A stretch of 64,000 nucleotides of DNA, taken from the NCBI RefSeq assembly GCF_023558375.1, contig NZ_CP083761.1, forward strand, positions 5,535,001-5,599,000. The letters run 5' to 3'. Numbering within the stretch: the first letter of the stretch is position 1; the number at the start of each line of letters is the position of its first letter. The stretch comes from Chroococcidiopsis sp. CCMEE 29 (GTDB taxonomy: Bacteria; Cyanobacteriota; Cyanobacteriia; Cyanobacteriales; Chroococcidiopsidaceae). Positions 26,352 to 36,090 of the stretch are shown in pieces. Under the pieces are notes generated by a model. It did no database searches. It saw only the letters and a program-made list of their open reading frames with translations, and was not told the origin of the DNA. Both the position numbers and the translations under genes were made by a program.

Positions 26352-28025
26352 ATGTCAGTTGAAATTTGGACAATTGTGATAGTTGCTCTGACGTTTGCTC
26401 TATATCTCTATATCGGCTGGCGCTCTCGCGTGCGAGACAGTGCTGGTTTCTATGTGGCTGGGCAAGGTGTTCCCGCAATTGCCAACGGTGCGGCAACTGC
26501 TGCTGACTGGATGTCCGCGGCGTCGTTTATCTCGATGGCGGGGTTAATTTCCTTCTTGGGTTACGATGGTTCAATTTACTTGATGGGTTGGACTGGTGGT
26601 TACGTGCTGCTAGCGTTGCTGCTTGCCCCTTACTTGCGGAAGTTTGGTAAATATACAGTGCCGGATTTTGTTGGCGATCGCTATTACTCCAACGCCGCCC
26701 GTTTAGTCGCTGTTATTGCTGCCCTCTTCGTTTCCCTGACTTATGTAGCGGGACAAATGCGCGGTGTGGGTATTGTATTCAGCCGCTTCCTTCAGGTAGA
26801 GGTTAGCACTGGCGTAATAATCGGCATGGTAATTGTTGCCTTCTTCTCAGTGTTGGGAGGGATGAAAGGCATTACCTGGACGCAAGTAGCCCAGTACTGC
26901 ATTTTGATTACTGCCTTCCTAATTCCCGCCGCCGCGATCGCATTTTTGCTCACAGGTAACGCCATTCCCCAGTTGGCATTCACCTTCAGCGATATCGTCC
27001 CCAAACTCAACCAAGTTCAAGCTGACTTGGGTTTCCAGGAATACACTCAACCCTTTGCCAATAAGTCAATGCTGGATGTGCTGTTCATCACGATTGCCCT
27101 GATGGTGGGAACAGCAGGACTGCCTCATGTAATCGTGCGTTTTTATACCGTTCCTGACGTGCGTTCTGCACGGTTCTCTGCGGGTTGGGCGCTACTATTT
27201 ATTGCACTGCTTTACACCAGTGCTCCAGCCTTAGCTACGTTCGCTCGCTATAACCTGATTGACTCTTTGCACAATCAAACAATAGAAGAAGTACATCAGC
27301 TAGATTGGGCAAACAAGTGGGAAAAAACCAAGTTGTTGACCTTCGAGGACAAGAACAATGACGGGCGCGTTCAGCTGACGCCGGATAAGGCAACTAGCGA
27401 GATTACAATCGACCCGGACATCATCGTCCTGTCAACGCCAGAAGTGGCAAAGTTGGCTCCTTGGGTAATTGCTCTGGTTGCCGCTGGTGGACTAGCAGCG
27501 GCGCTTTCTACAGCATCGGGTTTGTTATTGGTAATTTCTAGTGCCGTAGCCCATGACGTTTACTATCGCATCATTCATCCGGATGCCTCGGAGTCCCAAC
27601 GGGTGTTTGTCGGTCGCGTGATGGTGGGATTGGCTGTGGCGCTTGCCGGGTACTTCGGCATTAATCCACCGGGATTTGTGGCGCAGGTGGTTGCCTTTGC
27701 CTTTGGTTTAGCGGCATCAAGCTTTTTTCCGATTATTCTTCTGGGTATCTTCGATAAGCGGACGAACCGGGAAGGTGCGATCGCGGGGATGATAACGGGT
27801 CTTGTCTTCACGCTCTTCTACATCATCGGGGTGAAGTTTGGCGGTATGCAACCCTGGTTCTTCGGTGTTTCCGCTGAAGGAATCGGCACGTTAGGGATGA
27901 TTATCAACTTTATCGTTACCTTAGTCGTTTCTCGCCTAACCCCACCGCCGCCAGCAGAAATTCAGGAGATGGTGGAAGATCTGCGCACACCTAGCGGAGA
28001 GCTACCTACTGAGGTAGTCCACTAA
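26352..28025 (+). CDS. Sodium:solute symporter, VC_2705/ActP-like
   Basis: A 557-residue SSS-family cotransporter with about 13 transmembrane helices, importing a small organic anion (acetate, pyruvate or similar) with sodium. Family motifs are YVAGQGVPAIANGAATAADW near the start, GLPHVIVRFYTVPD, and GGLAAALSTASGLLLVISSA in TM8 with the sodium site. A charged loop of about 70 residues (EEVHQLDWANKWEKTKLLTF, then EDKNNDGRVQLTPDK) between helices is characteristic of the VC_2705 subgroup. It is translated with the small subunit just upstream. In the context of the block it would bring in organic acids; the substrate is not determined. Confidence 0.92.
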   Translation: MSVEIWTIVIVALTFALYLYIGWRSRVRDSAGFYVAGQGVPAIANGAATAADWMSAASFISMAGLISFLGYDGSIYLMGWTGGYVLLALLLAPYLRKFGKYTVPDFVGDRYYSNAARLVAVIAALFVSLTYVAGQMRGVGIVFSRFLQVEVSTGVIIGMVIVAFFSVLGGMKGITWTQVAQYCILITAFLIPAAAIAFLLTGNAIPQLAFTFSDIVPKLNQVQADLGFQEYTQPFANKSMLDVLFITIALMVGTAGLPHVIVRFYTVPDVRSARFSAGWALLFIALLYTSAPALATFARYNLIDSLHNQTIEEVHQLDWANKWEKTKLLTFEDKNNDGRVQLTPDKATSEITIDPDIIVLSTPEVAKLAPWVIALVAAGGLAAALSTASGLLLVISSAVAHDVYYRIIHPDASESQRVFVGRVMVGLAVALAGYFGINPPGFVAQVVAFAFGLAASSFFPIILLGIFDKRTNREGAIAGMITGLVFTLFYIIGVKFGGMQPWFFGVSAEGIGTLGMIINFIVTLVVSRLTPPPPAEIQEMVEDLRTPSGELPTEVVH

Positions 28026-28132
28026 TTGAGGGTAAGGAGCAGAGTTAATTTGTCAACTTCTATGACTGAACCGACACTCTAGGTGGAAGCTGACCGACGA
28101 TTTGGTAGATGTCCGATACGGCGTGAGTACCA

Positions 28133-28774
28133 ATGAGCTTAAAGTCCTTGACAATGCGTAGCCTTCTCAAGCCTTCCCATATTCGTGCTCTCCTCAAGCT
28201 CTCTCAAGCCATTGATACCGTCAGTGACACGGCCGGCAGATTAAGCGGTTGGATTGTCATTCTCACGATCGCGGTTGGGTTCTACAACGTCACTGTCCGT
28301 TATCTTGGACGGCTGATTGGACTCAAACTCTCCTCAAATGCGCTGATCGAAGTGCAATGGTATTTGTTTTCGTTAATGTTCTTTTTGGGATTTGCCTACA
28401 TCCTAAAACAAGCCGCAAACGTCCGGGTTGATTTTCTGTATGCAAGCTGGAGCGCAAAACGACGCGCATTAGTCGATTTTTTGGGCACAGTCCTTTTCTT
28501 GATTCCCTTTTGTGTTTTAGGACTCTGGGTCAGTTTCAACCCAGTTTTGCAGTCGTGGGGACTACTGCCCGATGGAACGTGGAGCAGTTGGGAAGTGTCC
28601 TCAGATGCAGATGGCTTGCCACGAGCACCGATCAAAACAATGCTTATTGTTGCTTTTGTGACATTGCTGGCTCAAGCGATTTCGCAAGCGATTAAGTACC
28701 TAGCGATTTTGAAAGGATACACGCAGGTTGCCCAAACGCTGCAAGAACAGGCCAATCAGTTACCGCTTGAATAG
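28133..28774 (+). CDS. dctQ: TRAP transporter small permease (DctQ-type)
   Basis: A 213-residue membrane protein with four transmembrane helices, the small permease of a tripartite ATP-independent (sodium-driven) importer. Signature parts are LSGWIVILTIAVGFYNVTVRYLG, ALIEVQWYLFSLMFFLGFAY with the conserved E-x-Q-W, ANVRVDFLY and the WEVSSDADGLPRAPIKTMLIV segment common in the group handling 2-oxo acids. The large permease is 1 kb downstream, with a DUF3598 gene between. The periplasmic binding protein is encoded at 38421-39536 on the other strand. Confidence 0.9.
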   Translation: MSLKSLTMRSLLKPSHIRALLKLSQAIDTVSDTAGRLSGWIVILTIAVGFYNVTVRYLGRLIGLKLSSNALIEVQWYLFSLMFFLGFAYILKQAANVRVDFLYASWSAKRRALVDFLGTVLFLIPFCVLGLWVSFNPVLQSWGLLPDGTWSSWEVSSDADGLPRAPIKTMLIVAFVTLLAQAISQAIKYLAILKGYTQVAQTLQEQANQLPLE

Positions 28775-28850
28775 ACTTTATGAGTGAATGCCTGATGGTA
28801 TTCTTCTCATGATTTATCACAGTCTGATCGTATGCGAAAGGAGTCAACTC

Positions 28851-29684
28851 ATGAATAATCTAGACAAGAATTGGAATAACCTATTTGGTGAGTATACGAC
28901 AGATGAGACTGCTTGGTATGGACGCTGGACAGTGTATTCTCCAACCCAAGAAGTGCTCAGCACTAAGCAAGCTGTCAGAAGTTTTCGATCAAATTTAGAT
29001 AACACAGTGATTACTCATATCAACCGCTATGTTGATGCAAATGGAAATGTTGAGGAGAAAATCTGGCAAATCGATCGAGCAACCTGTAATCAGCCTGATG
29101 GAGTTGTTCATCCTGCAATGCCATTTATGAGGGCTTTATCGTTTGGTGAGGGTGCAACAGCTTGGATTGCGCCAAAATTTGTGCCGGGAAAACCTTTTGG
29201 AGGTGAATTCTTTTTCAAAGATGACAAGTGGCGAACGAGTGCTGTGATCGTATATGGAGAAAACGGTCAGATTGATCGAATCGTACACATCAGAGAACAG
29301 ATAGGTGGTTTCTCTGATGAATCAGTTAGTGACGAATCCTCAGACGATTTGGGAGATTGGATTGGAAATCAACGCACCATGACTTCTGATTTGAGCATTT
29401 CACCTGAGGAGAAGATCCAACTGTCCTTCAATCAGGGGGGCGATAGCGAAGCGCTGCTGCGTTCGCCCTTGGCGTTGCCGAAGGCTAGCGCAGAGCGCAA
29501 AATGATTTTGCTTCCTAAAGGTTTAGTTTTAATGCTTCCCGAGCGAGTCACTATAAATCAACCGATTCAGATTGCTGCGGCTCAACGCACAGCGGAGCAT
29601 CAATTGAAATATTTGGCGGCTCACTATACTGCCGTTGGTGCGTTTACGTTACTAATCTCTGCAACGTTGCAACAAAAAATCTAA
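28851..29684 (+). CDS. DUF3598 protein, inserted between TRAP genes
   Basis: A 277-residue protein of the cyanobacterial DUF3598 family, predicted to have a lipocalin-like barrel related to phycobilin lyase-like proteins. The start MNNLDKNWNNLFGEYTTDE at 28851 has a perfect AAAGGAG ribosome binding site. Typical parts are WYGRWTVYSP, FRSNLDNTVITHINRY, and FGGEFFFKDDKWRTSAVIVYGENGQ. No function is known. It is odd to find it between the two permease genes of a TRAP system. The stretch encoding GGDSEALLRSPLALPKASAER (bases 29436-29498) looks like a palindromic repeat element inserted in frame; removing it leaves the surrounding sequence in frame. Confidence 0.85.
   Translation: MNNLDKNWNNLFGEYTTDETAWYGRWTVYSPTQEVLSTKQAVRSFRSNLDNTVITHINRYVDANGNVEEKIWQIDRATCNQPDGVVHPAMPFMRALSFGEGATAWIAPKFVPGKPFGGEFFFKDDKWRTSAVIVYGENGQIDRIVHIREQIGGFSDESVSDESSDDLGDWIGNQRTMTSDLSISPEEKIQLSFNQGGDSEALLRSPLALPKASAERKMILLPKGLVLMLPERVTINQPIQIAAAQRTAEHQLKYLAAHYTAVGAFTLLISATLQQKI
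29436..29498 (+). repeat. GC-rich palindromic element inside a coding sequence
   Basis: A 63-base block, an exact multiple of three, contains GGGCGATAGCGAAGCGC then TGCTGCGTTCGCCC, a hairpin with GGGCGA/TCGCCC ends, and a second GC-rich half. Similar GCGATAGCGAAGCGC repeats occur between genes in many cyanobacteria. Its composition is unlike the AT-richer gene around it. Confidence 0.55.
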
Positions 29685-29703
29685 ATGCAATCAGGAGACA
29701 ATT

Positions 29704-29748
29704 ATGTTAACACCGCAACAACTAGATGCTTACCTTTTGAGCAAATAA
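29704..29748 (+). CDS. 14-codon ORF before the TRAP large permease
   Basis: MLTPQQLDAYLLSK then TAA. It has a strong AGGAGA ribosome binding site 8 bases upstream and stops 3 bases before the permease ATG, which has no good site of its own. It could couple translation to the permease. Alternatively it is the stub of a MmcQ/YjbR-type gene, whose amino-termini look like this. No independent evidence for a product. Confidence 0.35.
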   Translation: MLTPQQLDAYLLSK

Positions 29749-29751
29749 ACT

Positions 29752-31101
29752 ATGGGCTTTGAATGGTTGGCGATCGCCATGTTCGTTGGCTTCTTTTTCA
29801 TCCTGATGAGTGGCTATCCGGTGGCGTTTTCCTTTGCGGGAACAGCGATCGTATTTGGGTTGATCGGCTGGCTGGTGGGCGTGTTCGAGCCGAGTCGGCT
29901 GTTGCTATTACCCAACATCTGGTTTGGCACCATGTCCAACTTCACGCTGTTGGCAATTCCCTTTTTTGTCTTTTTGGGTGCCGTGTTGGAAAAATCGGGA
30001 CTGGCAGAAGAACTGTTGGAAACCATCGGGATTTTGCTCGGTCCGTTGCGCGGTGGAGTTGCACTGGCAGTGATTTTTGTCGGCACAGTGTTAGCGGCGA
30101 CGACAGGCGTTGTTGCGGCGACGGTGATCATTATGGGAATGCTATCGCTGCCTGTGATGTTGCGTTACGGCTATGACAAGCAACTAGCAGCAGGCGTAAT
30201 CATCGCGTCGGGAACTTTAGCTCAATTGATTCCTCCCAGTCTAGTGCTGCTGGTGTTAAGCGATCAGTTAGGAGTGTCGGTAGGGGATCTATTTTTGGGG
30301 GCGTTGATTCCAGGACTGATGCTATCAGCAGCTTATGTCTTGTATGTTTTAGTTCTGGCGTTTGTCAAACCGAGTATGGCTCCTGCCTTGCCATTGGAAA
30401 CTCGGCAAATCACTGGGCTAGCACTGGCGCGGCGCGTGTTCAAAGTCGTCATTCCTCCCTTAGTGCTCATTTTTGCTGTGCTAGGCAGTATTTTCTTTGG
30501 CATTGCGACACCTACCGAAGCAGGTGCAGTCGGGGCTGTAGGCGCTTGTGTGCTAGCGGCATTCAATCGAAAACTAAACTGGACACTGATTCAATCGGCG
30601 AGTCATTCAACAGCAGTCGTGACAGCGGTTGTGTTAATGATTTTGTTTTGCTCGTCGTTTTTCAGCGTTGTTTTTGATGCGTTGGGAGGCAAAACCTTAA
30701 TCACAGAACTGTTAGTGAATTTGCCAGGTGGCAAAATTGCTTTTCTGATTGTCAGTAATATTGTGATTTTTATTCTAGGCGTGTTTCTAGAATTTATCGA
30801 AATTTGTTTTATCGCAATGCCTCTTATCGTACCCGCCGCGCAACAGCTAGGAATTGATATGGTGTGGTTTGGGGTTGTGATGGCGATTAATCTACAAACT
30901 GCCTTTATCTCGCCCCCCGTTGGATTTTCTCTGTTCTATTTGCAGAGTGTTGCTCCTAAAGCAGTGCGGACGATTGATATTCACAAAAGCGCGGTTCCTT
31001 TTATGGCGCTGCAAGTTGCAGTATTGCTGTTGGTGATGGTGTTTCCTCAAACGGTACGCTGGTTAGTTGAGCTTTCGGCGCAGCCTGTTTTATCTAAATA
31101 A
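29752..31101 (+). CDS. dctM: TRAP transporter large permease (DctM-type)
   Basis: A 449-residue integral membrane protein with about 12 helices that carries the substrate across the inner membrane with sodium. DctM marks are [99 protein letters not shown] and the late [20 protein letters not shown]. The group lacks ATPases; energy comes from the sodium gradient. Partners are the small permease (28133) and the binding protein (38421). It follows a 14-codon ORF that may help its translation. Confidence 0.93.
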   Translation: MGFEWLAIAMFVGFFFILMSGYPVAFSFAGTAIVFGLIGWLVGVFEPSRLLLLPNIWFGTMSNFTLLAIPFFVFLGAVLEKSGLAEELLETIGILLGPLRGGVALAVIFVGTVLAATTGVVAATVIIMGMLSLPVMLRYGYDKQLAAGVIIASGTLAQLIPPSLVLLVLSDQLGVSVGDLFLGALIPGLMLSAAYVLYVLVLAFVKPSMAPALPLETRQITGLALARRVFKVVIPPLVLIFAVLGSIFFGIATPTEAGAVGAVGACVLAAFNRKLNWTLIQSASHSTAVVTAVVLMILFCSSFFSVVFDALGGKTLITELLVNLPGGKIAFLIVSNIVIFILGVFLEFIEICFIAMPLIVPAAQQLGIDMVWFGVVMAINLQTAFISPPVGFSLFYLQSVAPKAVRTIDIHKSAVPFMALQVAVLLLVMVFPQTVRWLVELSAQPVLSK

Positions 31102-31188
31102 CGGGGTCTTGGGGGAGCGATAATACCTCCTCGCATCAAGGTGTGAAGTTTCAGCTGGAATTGCAGGGATATTCTTTGGAGAAGAGCG

Positions 31189-33285
31189 ATGAAGGTGCCT
31201 ACTGTTTCTGTACTTTATGCAACCGTGGCTTTGTTGATTTTTCCCGCTCCTGCTCGGTCTGCGATCGAAAAGGTTGTTGGCGGGGGGAGTATTCATCAGG
31301 GTGAAACACGCCGTATCACTGTGATAGGAGATGGGATGGATTTTGCGACTTCGGTCGCTTCCTCAGATGCGCGAATTGGTGTCAGGTTGCTTAGTAAGAA
31401 AGGACTTGCACAGGGTAGAGCAAAAGGGCAGATTGTACTGGAAGTTGCTGTTCCTGTCGATATCCCTAAAAATCAAGATTTTAACCTGACGGTCAAAATA
31501 GCTCCAAACCTTTATTACTCTACGGGAGGTTCTGAAACAGTTCGCTTGAATGTGCAGGAGTATCCCAACAGTTCTTGGAGACCTTTGTTTCATTTTGCCC
31601 CCTCATGGGGATGGATGAATGATCCAAACGGTCTTGTCTACGTCAACGGAACGTATCATCTCTATTATCAGGCAATTCCGTTCTCTCGGGATCACAATGG
31701 TCAACAAATAAACTGGGGACATGCGGTTAGCAAAGATCTGGTTCATTGGTCTGGGCGCAGAGACGCGATGTTCAGTCCGTCAATGGATCTCCTTCCCAGT
31801 AGCGACGATCAAAATCAGGTCTGGTCTCCCTTCTCGGGGTCGGCGGTAACCGTTAGTGGTGAGGCAGCAAGACAGTTCCCCTGCGTCTGCTCAAACCTTT
31901 GTGTTGCTTCGATATTCACGAAGAATACTCCTGCGATCGCACTCCAAGACCAGTGGCTTGCTGCTAGCTGCAATGGAGGCGAATCCTTTAAAGCACCAGA
32001 GAGTGTGCTGCCTAACGTGACACCGCCTAAGCCAGATTTTCGAGATCCGAAGGTATTTTCCTATAAGGGGCGCTGGATTATGGTATTAGCGGTTGGAGAT
32101 AAAGCCGAACTTTACGAGTCTGCAAATCTGAGACAATGGAAGCTCCTGTCCTCTGTTGAGATCTACAGCAGCCTCACTACTAATGGTCCTTTCGTCGAAA
32201 CCCCAGATTTGATTGAGTTACCAGTCAGCAATTCGAGGACGAACGAGACGAAGTGGGTACTGACCTACAGCGAAGGGTTCCTTCCGCCAGTGTTATGTCA
32301 GGGTCTTCGAGACAGTACCGGAATGCCGCTCACTGACCCCAAACCCAAACAGGAATGTGAAAGGTCACGAAAGTTTACGTCACGTAGCTTCTACATAGTC
32401 GGCGAATTTGATGGTAAGCAGTTCAAGCCAGAGTCACAGCCTCGACCTTTAGATTTTGGGTCAGATTTTTTTGCGCCTCAAACCTGGTCTAACACTCCAG
32501 GACGACGAATCCTTGCTGGCTGGCAAAACAATTGGCATTACGCCCACCAAGTTCCAACAACGCCGTGGCGAGGGCAATTGAGCATTCCGCGAGACTTGGG
32601 TTTGATGAGAGATGATGGCACCTATTGGCTGACTCAAACTCCGGTTCCAGAACTAGCGGTTCTGAGAAATTCTGCACTTGGGCGTGTGACTCGGCTGCGG
32701 GATAAACCTCTGACCAACAGGACACCAATGGAGCTTCAGAATTTTCGTTCCACTGCATTCGATGCTGACCTGGTGATTGATGTGGCGGGTTTGTCCAAAG
32801 TGAACTCTGAAATCAAAATTCATCTGCGATCGGGTAATACAGGTCAAGGAATGGTATTGGCATGGCGACGGACTGGTTCCGACAAGGGAGAGCTATCACT
32901 AACGCGCTCTGCTTCTGAAGCTGGTGGAGCGACTTCAGAATTAATCAAACCAGAGTCTGGGTTTATTGGTCAATGGGTGTCTGCTTCTCTTCCGCTTGCA
33001 GCGCCAACCATGCAGGGACTCAGCTCGGGCTTCAGGAAGGCCCAACCCAATGAAAGATCGTATATAACTCGGGTGCCTGTTGTAGCACGTGGCACGAATA
33101 ATAGTATCTTAAAACTTCGGATTCTCGTGGATCGAAGTTCGGTAGAAGTGTTTGCAGGCGATGGACGAGCAGTGTTAAGCAGTTTATTCTTTCCTAATCC
33201 ATCCAATAAAGAGTTCAAGATTTATGCAACAGGGGGAAATGCAAAGATAGTGAGCTTAGTTATATACCCGTTCAGTGATTACTGA
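31189..33285 (+). CDS. Secreted glycoside hydrolase family 32 (levanase/inulinase-like)
   Basis: A 698-residue exported enzyme that should cleave beta-fructosides (levan, inulin or sucrose). A signal peptide (MKVPTVSVLYATVALLIFPAPARSA) is followed by about 110 residues of a beta-rich extra domain. The five-bladed GH32 propeller follows, with the nucleophile motif WMNDPNG (D145), FRDPKVF (D286, transition-state stabiliser) and the acid/base glutamate in VETPDL (E337), where most relatives have an EC pair. A carboxy-terminal beta-sandwich ends with VDRSSVEVFAGDGRAVLSS, a GH32 hallmark. All three carboxylates are present, so it is probably active. It is the last gene of the plus-strand block; sugar uptake genes are not seen nearby. 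Confidence 0.92.
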   Translation: MKVPTVSVLYATVALLIFPAPARSAIEKVVGGGSIHQGETRRITVIGDGMDFATSVASSDARIGVRLLSKKGLAQGRAKGQIVLEVAVPVDIPKNQDFNLTVKIAPNLYYSTGGSETVRLNVQEYPNSSWRPLFHFAPSWGWMNDPNGLVYVNGTYHLYYQAIPFSRDHNGQQINWGHAVSKDLVHWSGRRDAMFSPSMDLLPSSDDQNQVWSPFSGSAVTVSGEAARQFPCVCSNLCVASIFTKNTPAIALQDQWLAASCNGGESFKAPESVLPNVTPPKPDFRDPKVFSYKGRWIMVLAVGDKAELYESANLRQWKLLSSVEIYSSLTTNGPFVETPDLIELPVSNSRTNETKWVLTYSEGFLPPVLCQGLRDSTGMPLTDPKPKQECERSRKFTSRSFYIVGEFDGKQFKPESQPRPLDFGSDFFAPQTWSNTPGRRILAGWQNNWHYAHQVPTTPWRGQLSIPRDLGLMRDDGTYWLTQTPVPELAVLRNSALGRVTRLRDKPLTNRTPMELQNFRSTAFDADLVIDVAGLSKVNSEIKIHLRSGNTGQGMVLAWRRTGSDKGELSLTRSASEAGGATSELIKPESGFIGQWVSASLPLAAPTMQGLSSGFRKAQPNERSYITRVPVVARGTNNSILKLRILVDRSSVEVFAGDGRAVLSSLFFPNPSNKEFKIYATGGNAKIVSLVIYPFSDY

Positions 33286-33464
33286 TGATTTCATATAACG
33301 ACGGCAAACTAATCAACCATCAGTGCGATCGCCTTATTGGTATCGAGCCGAGATGTGACCAAAAACCTGCAAGATGGTCTGAAAAGGCTTGATTTTCTGT
33401 TGTAAACAACAACTTTTTTGATTTTGATGTAGCAATTTTGGTATTTTGTTTGATAGAAACCGCC

Positions 33465-33857
33465 TTATCCAAATTCGTCGGGTAGAGCACTCAGTTGATT
33501 ACTGCCTAGGTCGAGCCATTGCAGGTTGGTGAGTTGTCCAATTCCCTCGGGTAGAGCACTCAGTTGATTACTGCCTAGGTTGAGCCATTGCAGGTAGGTG
33601 AGTTGTCCAATTTCCGGTGGTAGAACACTCAGTTGATTACTATCCAGGTTGAGCGAGTCCAGGTTGGTGAGTTGTCCAATTTCCGGTGGTAGAGCACTCA
33701 GTTGATTGCTGCCCAGGTGGAGCGATTTCAGGTTGGAGAGTTGTCCAATTTCTTCGGGTAGAGCACTCAGTTGATTACTGTCCAGGTTGAGCAATGCCAG
33801 GTTGGTGAGTTGTCCAATTTCCGATGGCAGACTTTGTAGGCGATTGTCAACTAAGTA
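33465..33857 (-). pseudogene. Leucine-rich-repeat protein, 5' end cut by IS630
   Basis: The carboxy-terminal part of an LRR protein with almost six near-identical 23-residue repeats of the form LPxEIGQLTNLxxLNLxSNQLSA, repeated at DNA level every 69 bases. The stop DEFG follows the last repeat. Upstream of 33857 the frame runs into the end of an IS630 element, so the amino-terminal part is missing. In cyanobacteria such repeats commonly precede Roc-COR GTPase or kinase domains; none is present here because the protein ends with the repeats. The high identity among repeats points to recent expansion by unequal exchange. Confidence 0.75.
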
Positions 33858-34990
33858 GCTAGGTGGAATTAAACTTAAAACGCTCCACCGTATAACCACC
33901 TTTGACGCTACGAGCTTCCATTCCATCCATGATTGCCAGGGCTAAATCATATTCATCCTCGAACATACGTCCGGCAATTTCATGTGTCTTGAGTTGATGC
34001 CATTGCTCCTCAATCCGGTTCATTTCGGAGCAATATGGGGGCAAGAAGAACAGGAATAAACCCCCAGAACGCTCCTGGTTGCCACTGTTGGCGAGTTAGG
34101 TGGCTCGTATGCAAGGAACCATTATCTTGCACTACCACTGTCATCCGTCCGGTTCTTCTGAAAGTCTCAGATGTCTATTCGGCAATCCAATCGATAACTT
34201 TGATATAACTTTCACTCTTGAAACTGCCACCAGCCAATGCATACTTAAAGCTTTTGTCCGGTTGCCATACGCCTAAAATGCTGATCCGTCCGTTACGTCG
34301 GTCGGTCTGCTCGATTCGATGAATGCTCGCCCACGCGACTATAACTATAACTGGCAGGACTCCACAAACAACAGCCTGACTCATCCAGATACATCAGTTC
34401 GATGTATCCTGATTGTGCTACCTGTTTGAGTGCATCTAACTGAGCTTGTTTGACTTGCTTGTACTGAGGGTCAAGTTTTGCTCGCTGGCTGTGTCGTGTG
34501 CGTTTCCACCTCCAGCCCTTTTTTGTAACACATGTCGTAATCGGTCAGGACTCAGTTGCACTGAGCGCTCCTGCTTTAACTTCTGCGCTAATTGCATACT
34601 ATTGTATGTGCGCTCTGAGTGCTCTAAACAATGCTCTAAATATTGGAGATCGGCTTCTTGCCATTTGCGCTTGGCTCCACGTCCTGGCGCTTCCCATAAC
34701 CCGCCTAACCCCGAATCTTGCCAGCGTCGAATTGTCGCTCTTACTGTATGCTCATGACACTCAAAAATTTCCGCAATTGCCGGGGCATTCCACCCTTGAG
34801 CGTTCAGGCGCAACATATGGGCGCGATCTCTTATCCGTTGTGGCACATTTGAGGCAACCCGTAATTCCGATAATGTACGGTCTTCTGACTCTGTTAAAAC
34901 TATCCGGATGGGAGCAGGCATTAGGAGGATTACTTAAGTCTAGAAAATAAAGCTCTTCTATCTTACATTTTATTGCAGCCACCTACTTAT
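33852..34990 (-). mobile_element. IS630-family element with decayed transposase
   Basis: A Tc1/mariner-like IS630 unit. The transposase is in at least three frames: an amino-terminal helix-turn-helix part (34921-34436, MPAPIRIVLTESEDRTL, then EIFECHEHTVRATIRRW and GLWEAPGRG), a middle DDE part (34384-34175, RTDRRNGRISILGVWQPD), and the carboxy-terminal DDE part (34044-33859, MPPYCSEMNRIEEQWHQLKT). Several frameshifts make it inactive. The ends carry partly matching inverted sequences (TAAGTAGCTAGGTGG left, TAAGTAGGTGGCTGC right, read inward) next to TA, the IS630 target. The flanks are unrelated truncated genes, an LRR gene on the left and an SDR gene on the right. Confidence 0.8.
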
Positions 34991-35588
34991 TAGTTCCTGG
35001 GCAAACAGCATTAATTCTAATACCATCCTTAGCATATTGAACAGCTAAAGATTTAGTAAGCCCTAAAACTGCATGTTTGCTAGTACAATAAAAATGAATA
35101 TTATGTTGTGATTTATTTTTTTGCTCATTAGTTAAATTAGCAGCAATTAATCCTCTAATAGAAGCATTATTCACAATGGCACCACCACCATTTTTACGCA
35201 TTTCCGGAATTTGATATTTCATACATAGCCAAACTTCTTTCAAATTAGTATTAATAATTTGATTCCAATTCTCTTCCGATTCATCCATATTGATGTCTAG
35301 AATTCCAGGAGTTCCAGCATTATTAAATGCATAATCTAAACGACCAAAAGTTTTAACTGTTTGGCTTGTTAAATTTTTAACTTCTATTTCTTGAGTAATA
35401 TCTGTAGGGATAAAAATACTTGAACTACCTGCTTTTTTAATTAAATTAACAGTCTCTTCACCTTCTTTAATTCTCCTGCCAGCGATCGCTACTTTTGCCC
35501 CTAACTCAGCAAAAGCTAATGCTGTAGCTTTGCCAATACCAGAATTACCTCCTGTAATCAGAACAACTTTATCAGTAAATTGCTTCAT
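34983..35588 (-). pseudogene. SDR oxidoreductase, 3'-truncated by IS630
   Basis: The first 200 residues of a short-chain dehydrogenase/reductase. The dinucleotide loop VLITGGNSGIGKATALAFA, the NNAG motif (FNNAGTPGI), the catalytic serine (NNASIRG) and YCTSKHAVLGLTKS (Y-x-x-x-K) are all intact. The protein breaks off at INAVCPGTNK, at the IS630 border, where about 45 more residues forming the substrate loop are normal. It is therefore probably inactive. The gene is AT-rich and lacks HIP1-dense sequence compared with neighbours, with many A/T-ending codons, which may point to a different origin. The missing 3' end is not on the other side of the IS. Confidence 0.8.
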
Positions 35589-36090
35589 AATTAAATAGTT
35601 TTACTATTATTCAGAATTGAGTCGAATTACGTATAAGTCCCATTTTATCTTTGTGAGCCAGCGTAACTAAGAATATGAGACTCAAGGCTTCCTTACATAC
35701 CTTAGGGAGGAAATAAGAGTTTTCAGGTGCCTTAAGCCAAACTTACGCTTCTGTATGACTCATGGGGAGAAGTGAAATCGGAATATGCCCCCTTTGAGAT
35801 GATTAGAAATAAATTAAGTGGTAAAGTTTGATTTAGTCTGTAACAAACGTTGCTCAAACCCTCATTTTTGCGGGGCAAAAATTTCACTTAGTCTGCAAAC
35901 CCACATCGGATTGAAAATGACGCCACTTAAAGGAGTGCTTGGGGTTCATGGACGAGGTGGATGGGGCGAACGATAGCAAGTAAAAATACTACCTTTACCA
36001 GATTACCAATAGTTTTTGCAACACAACCCTGGTTGGAAGGCTAAACAAGTCACCGAGCAATGTTCATAAGTTTACATTTTAGGATTTCAG
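35589..36090. other. Intergenic region, no gene seen
   Basis: About 500 bases with no credible ORF on either strand. It holds an IS6-like terminal sequence at 36013-36029. The promoter of the alcohol dehydrogenase would lie near 36030-36090. Otherwise nothing recognisable. Confidence 0.4.
36013..36029 (-). repeat. IS6-like terminal repeat remnant (copy 2)
   Basis: TTTTTGCAACACAACCC, the inverse of the sequence at 14461, without an adjoining transposase. Confidence 0.4.

Noticed and set aside
33852-33926. LRR protein beginning at 33926
   Set aside because: The first 22 residues come from the end of the IS630 element; the LRR gene is truncated rather than starting there.
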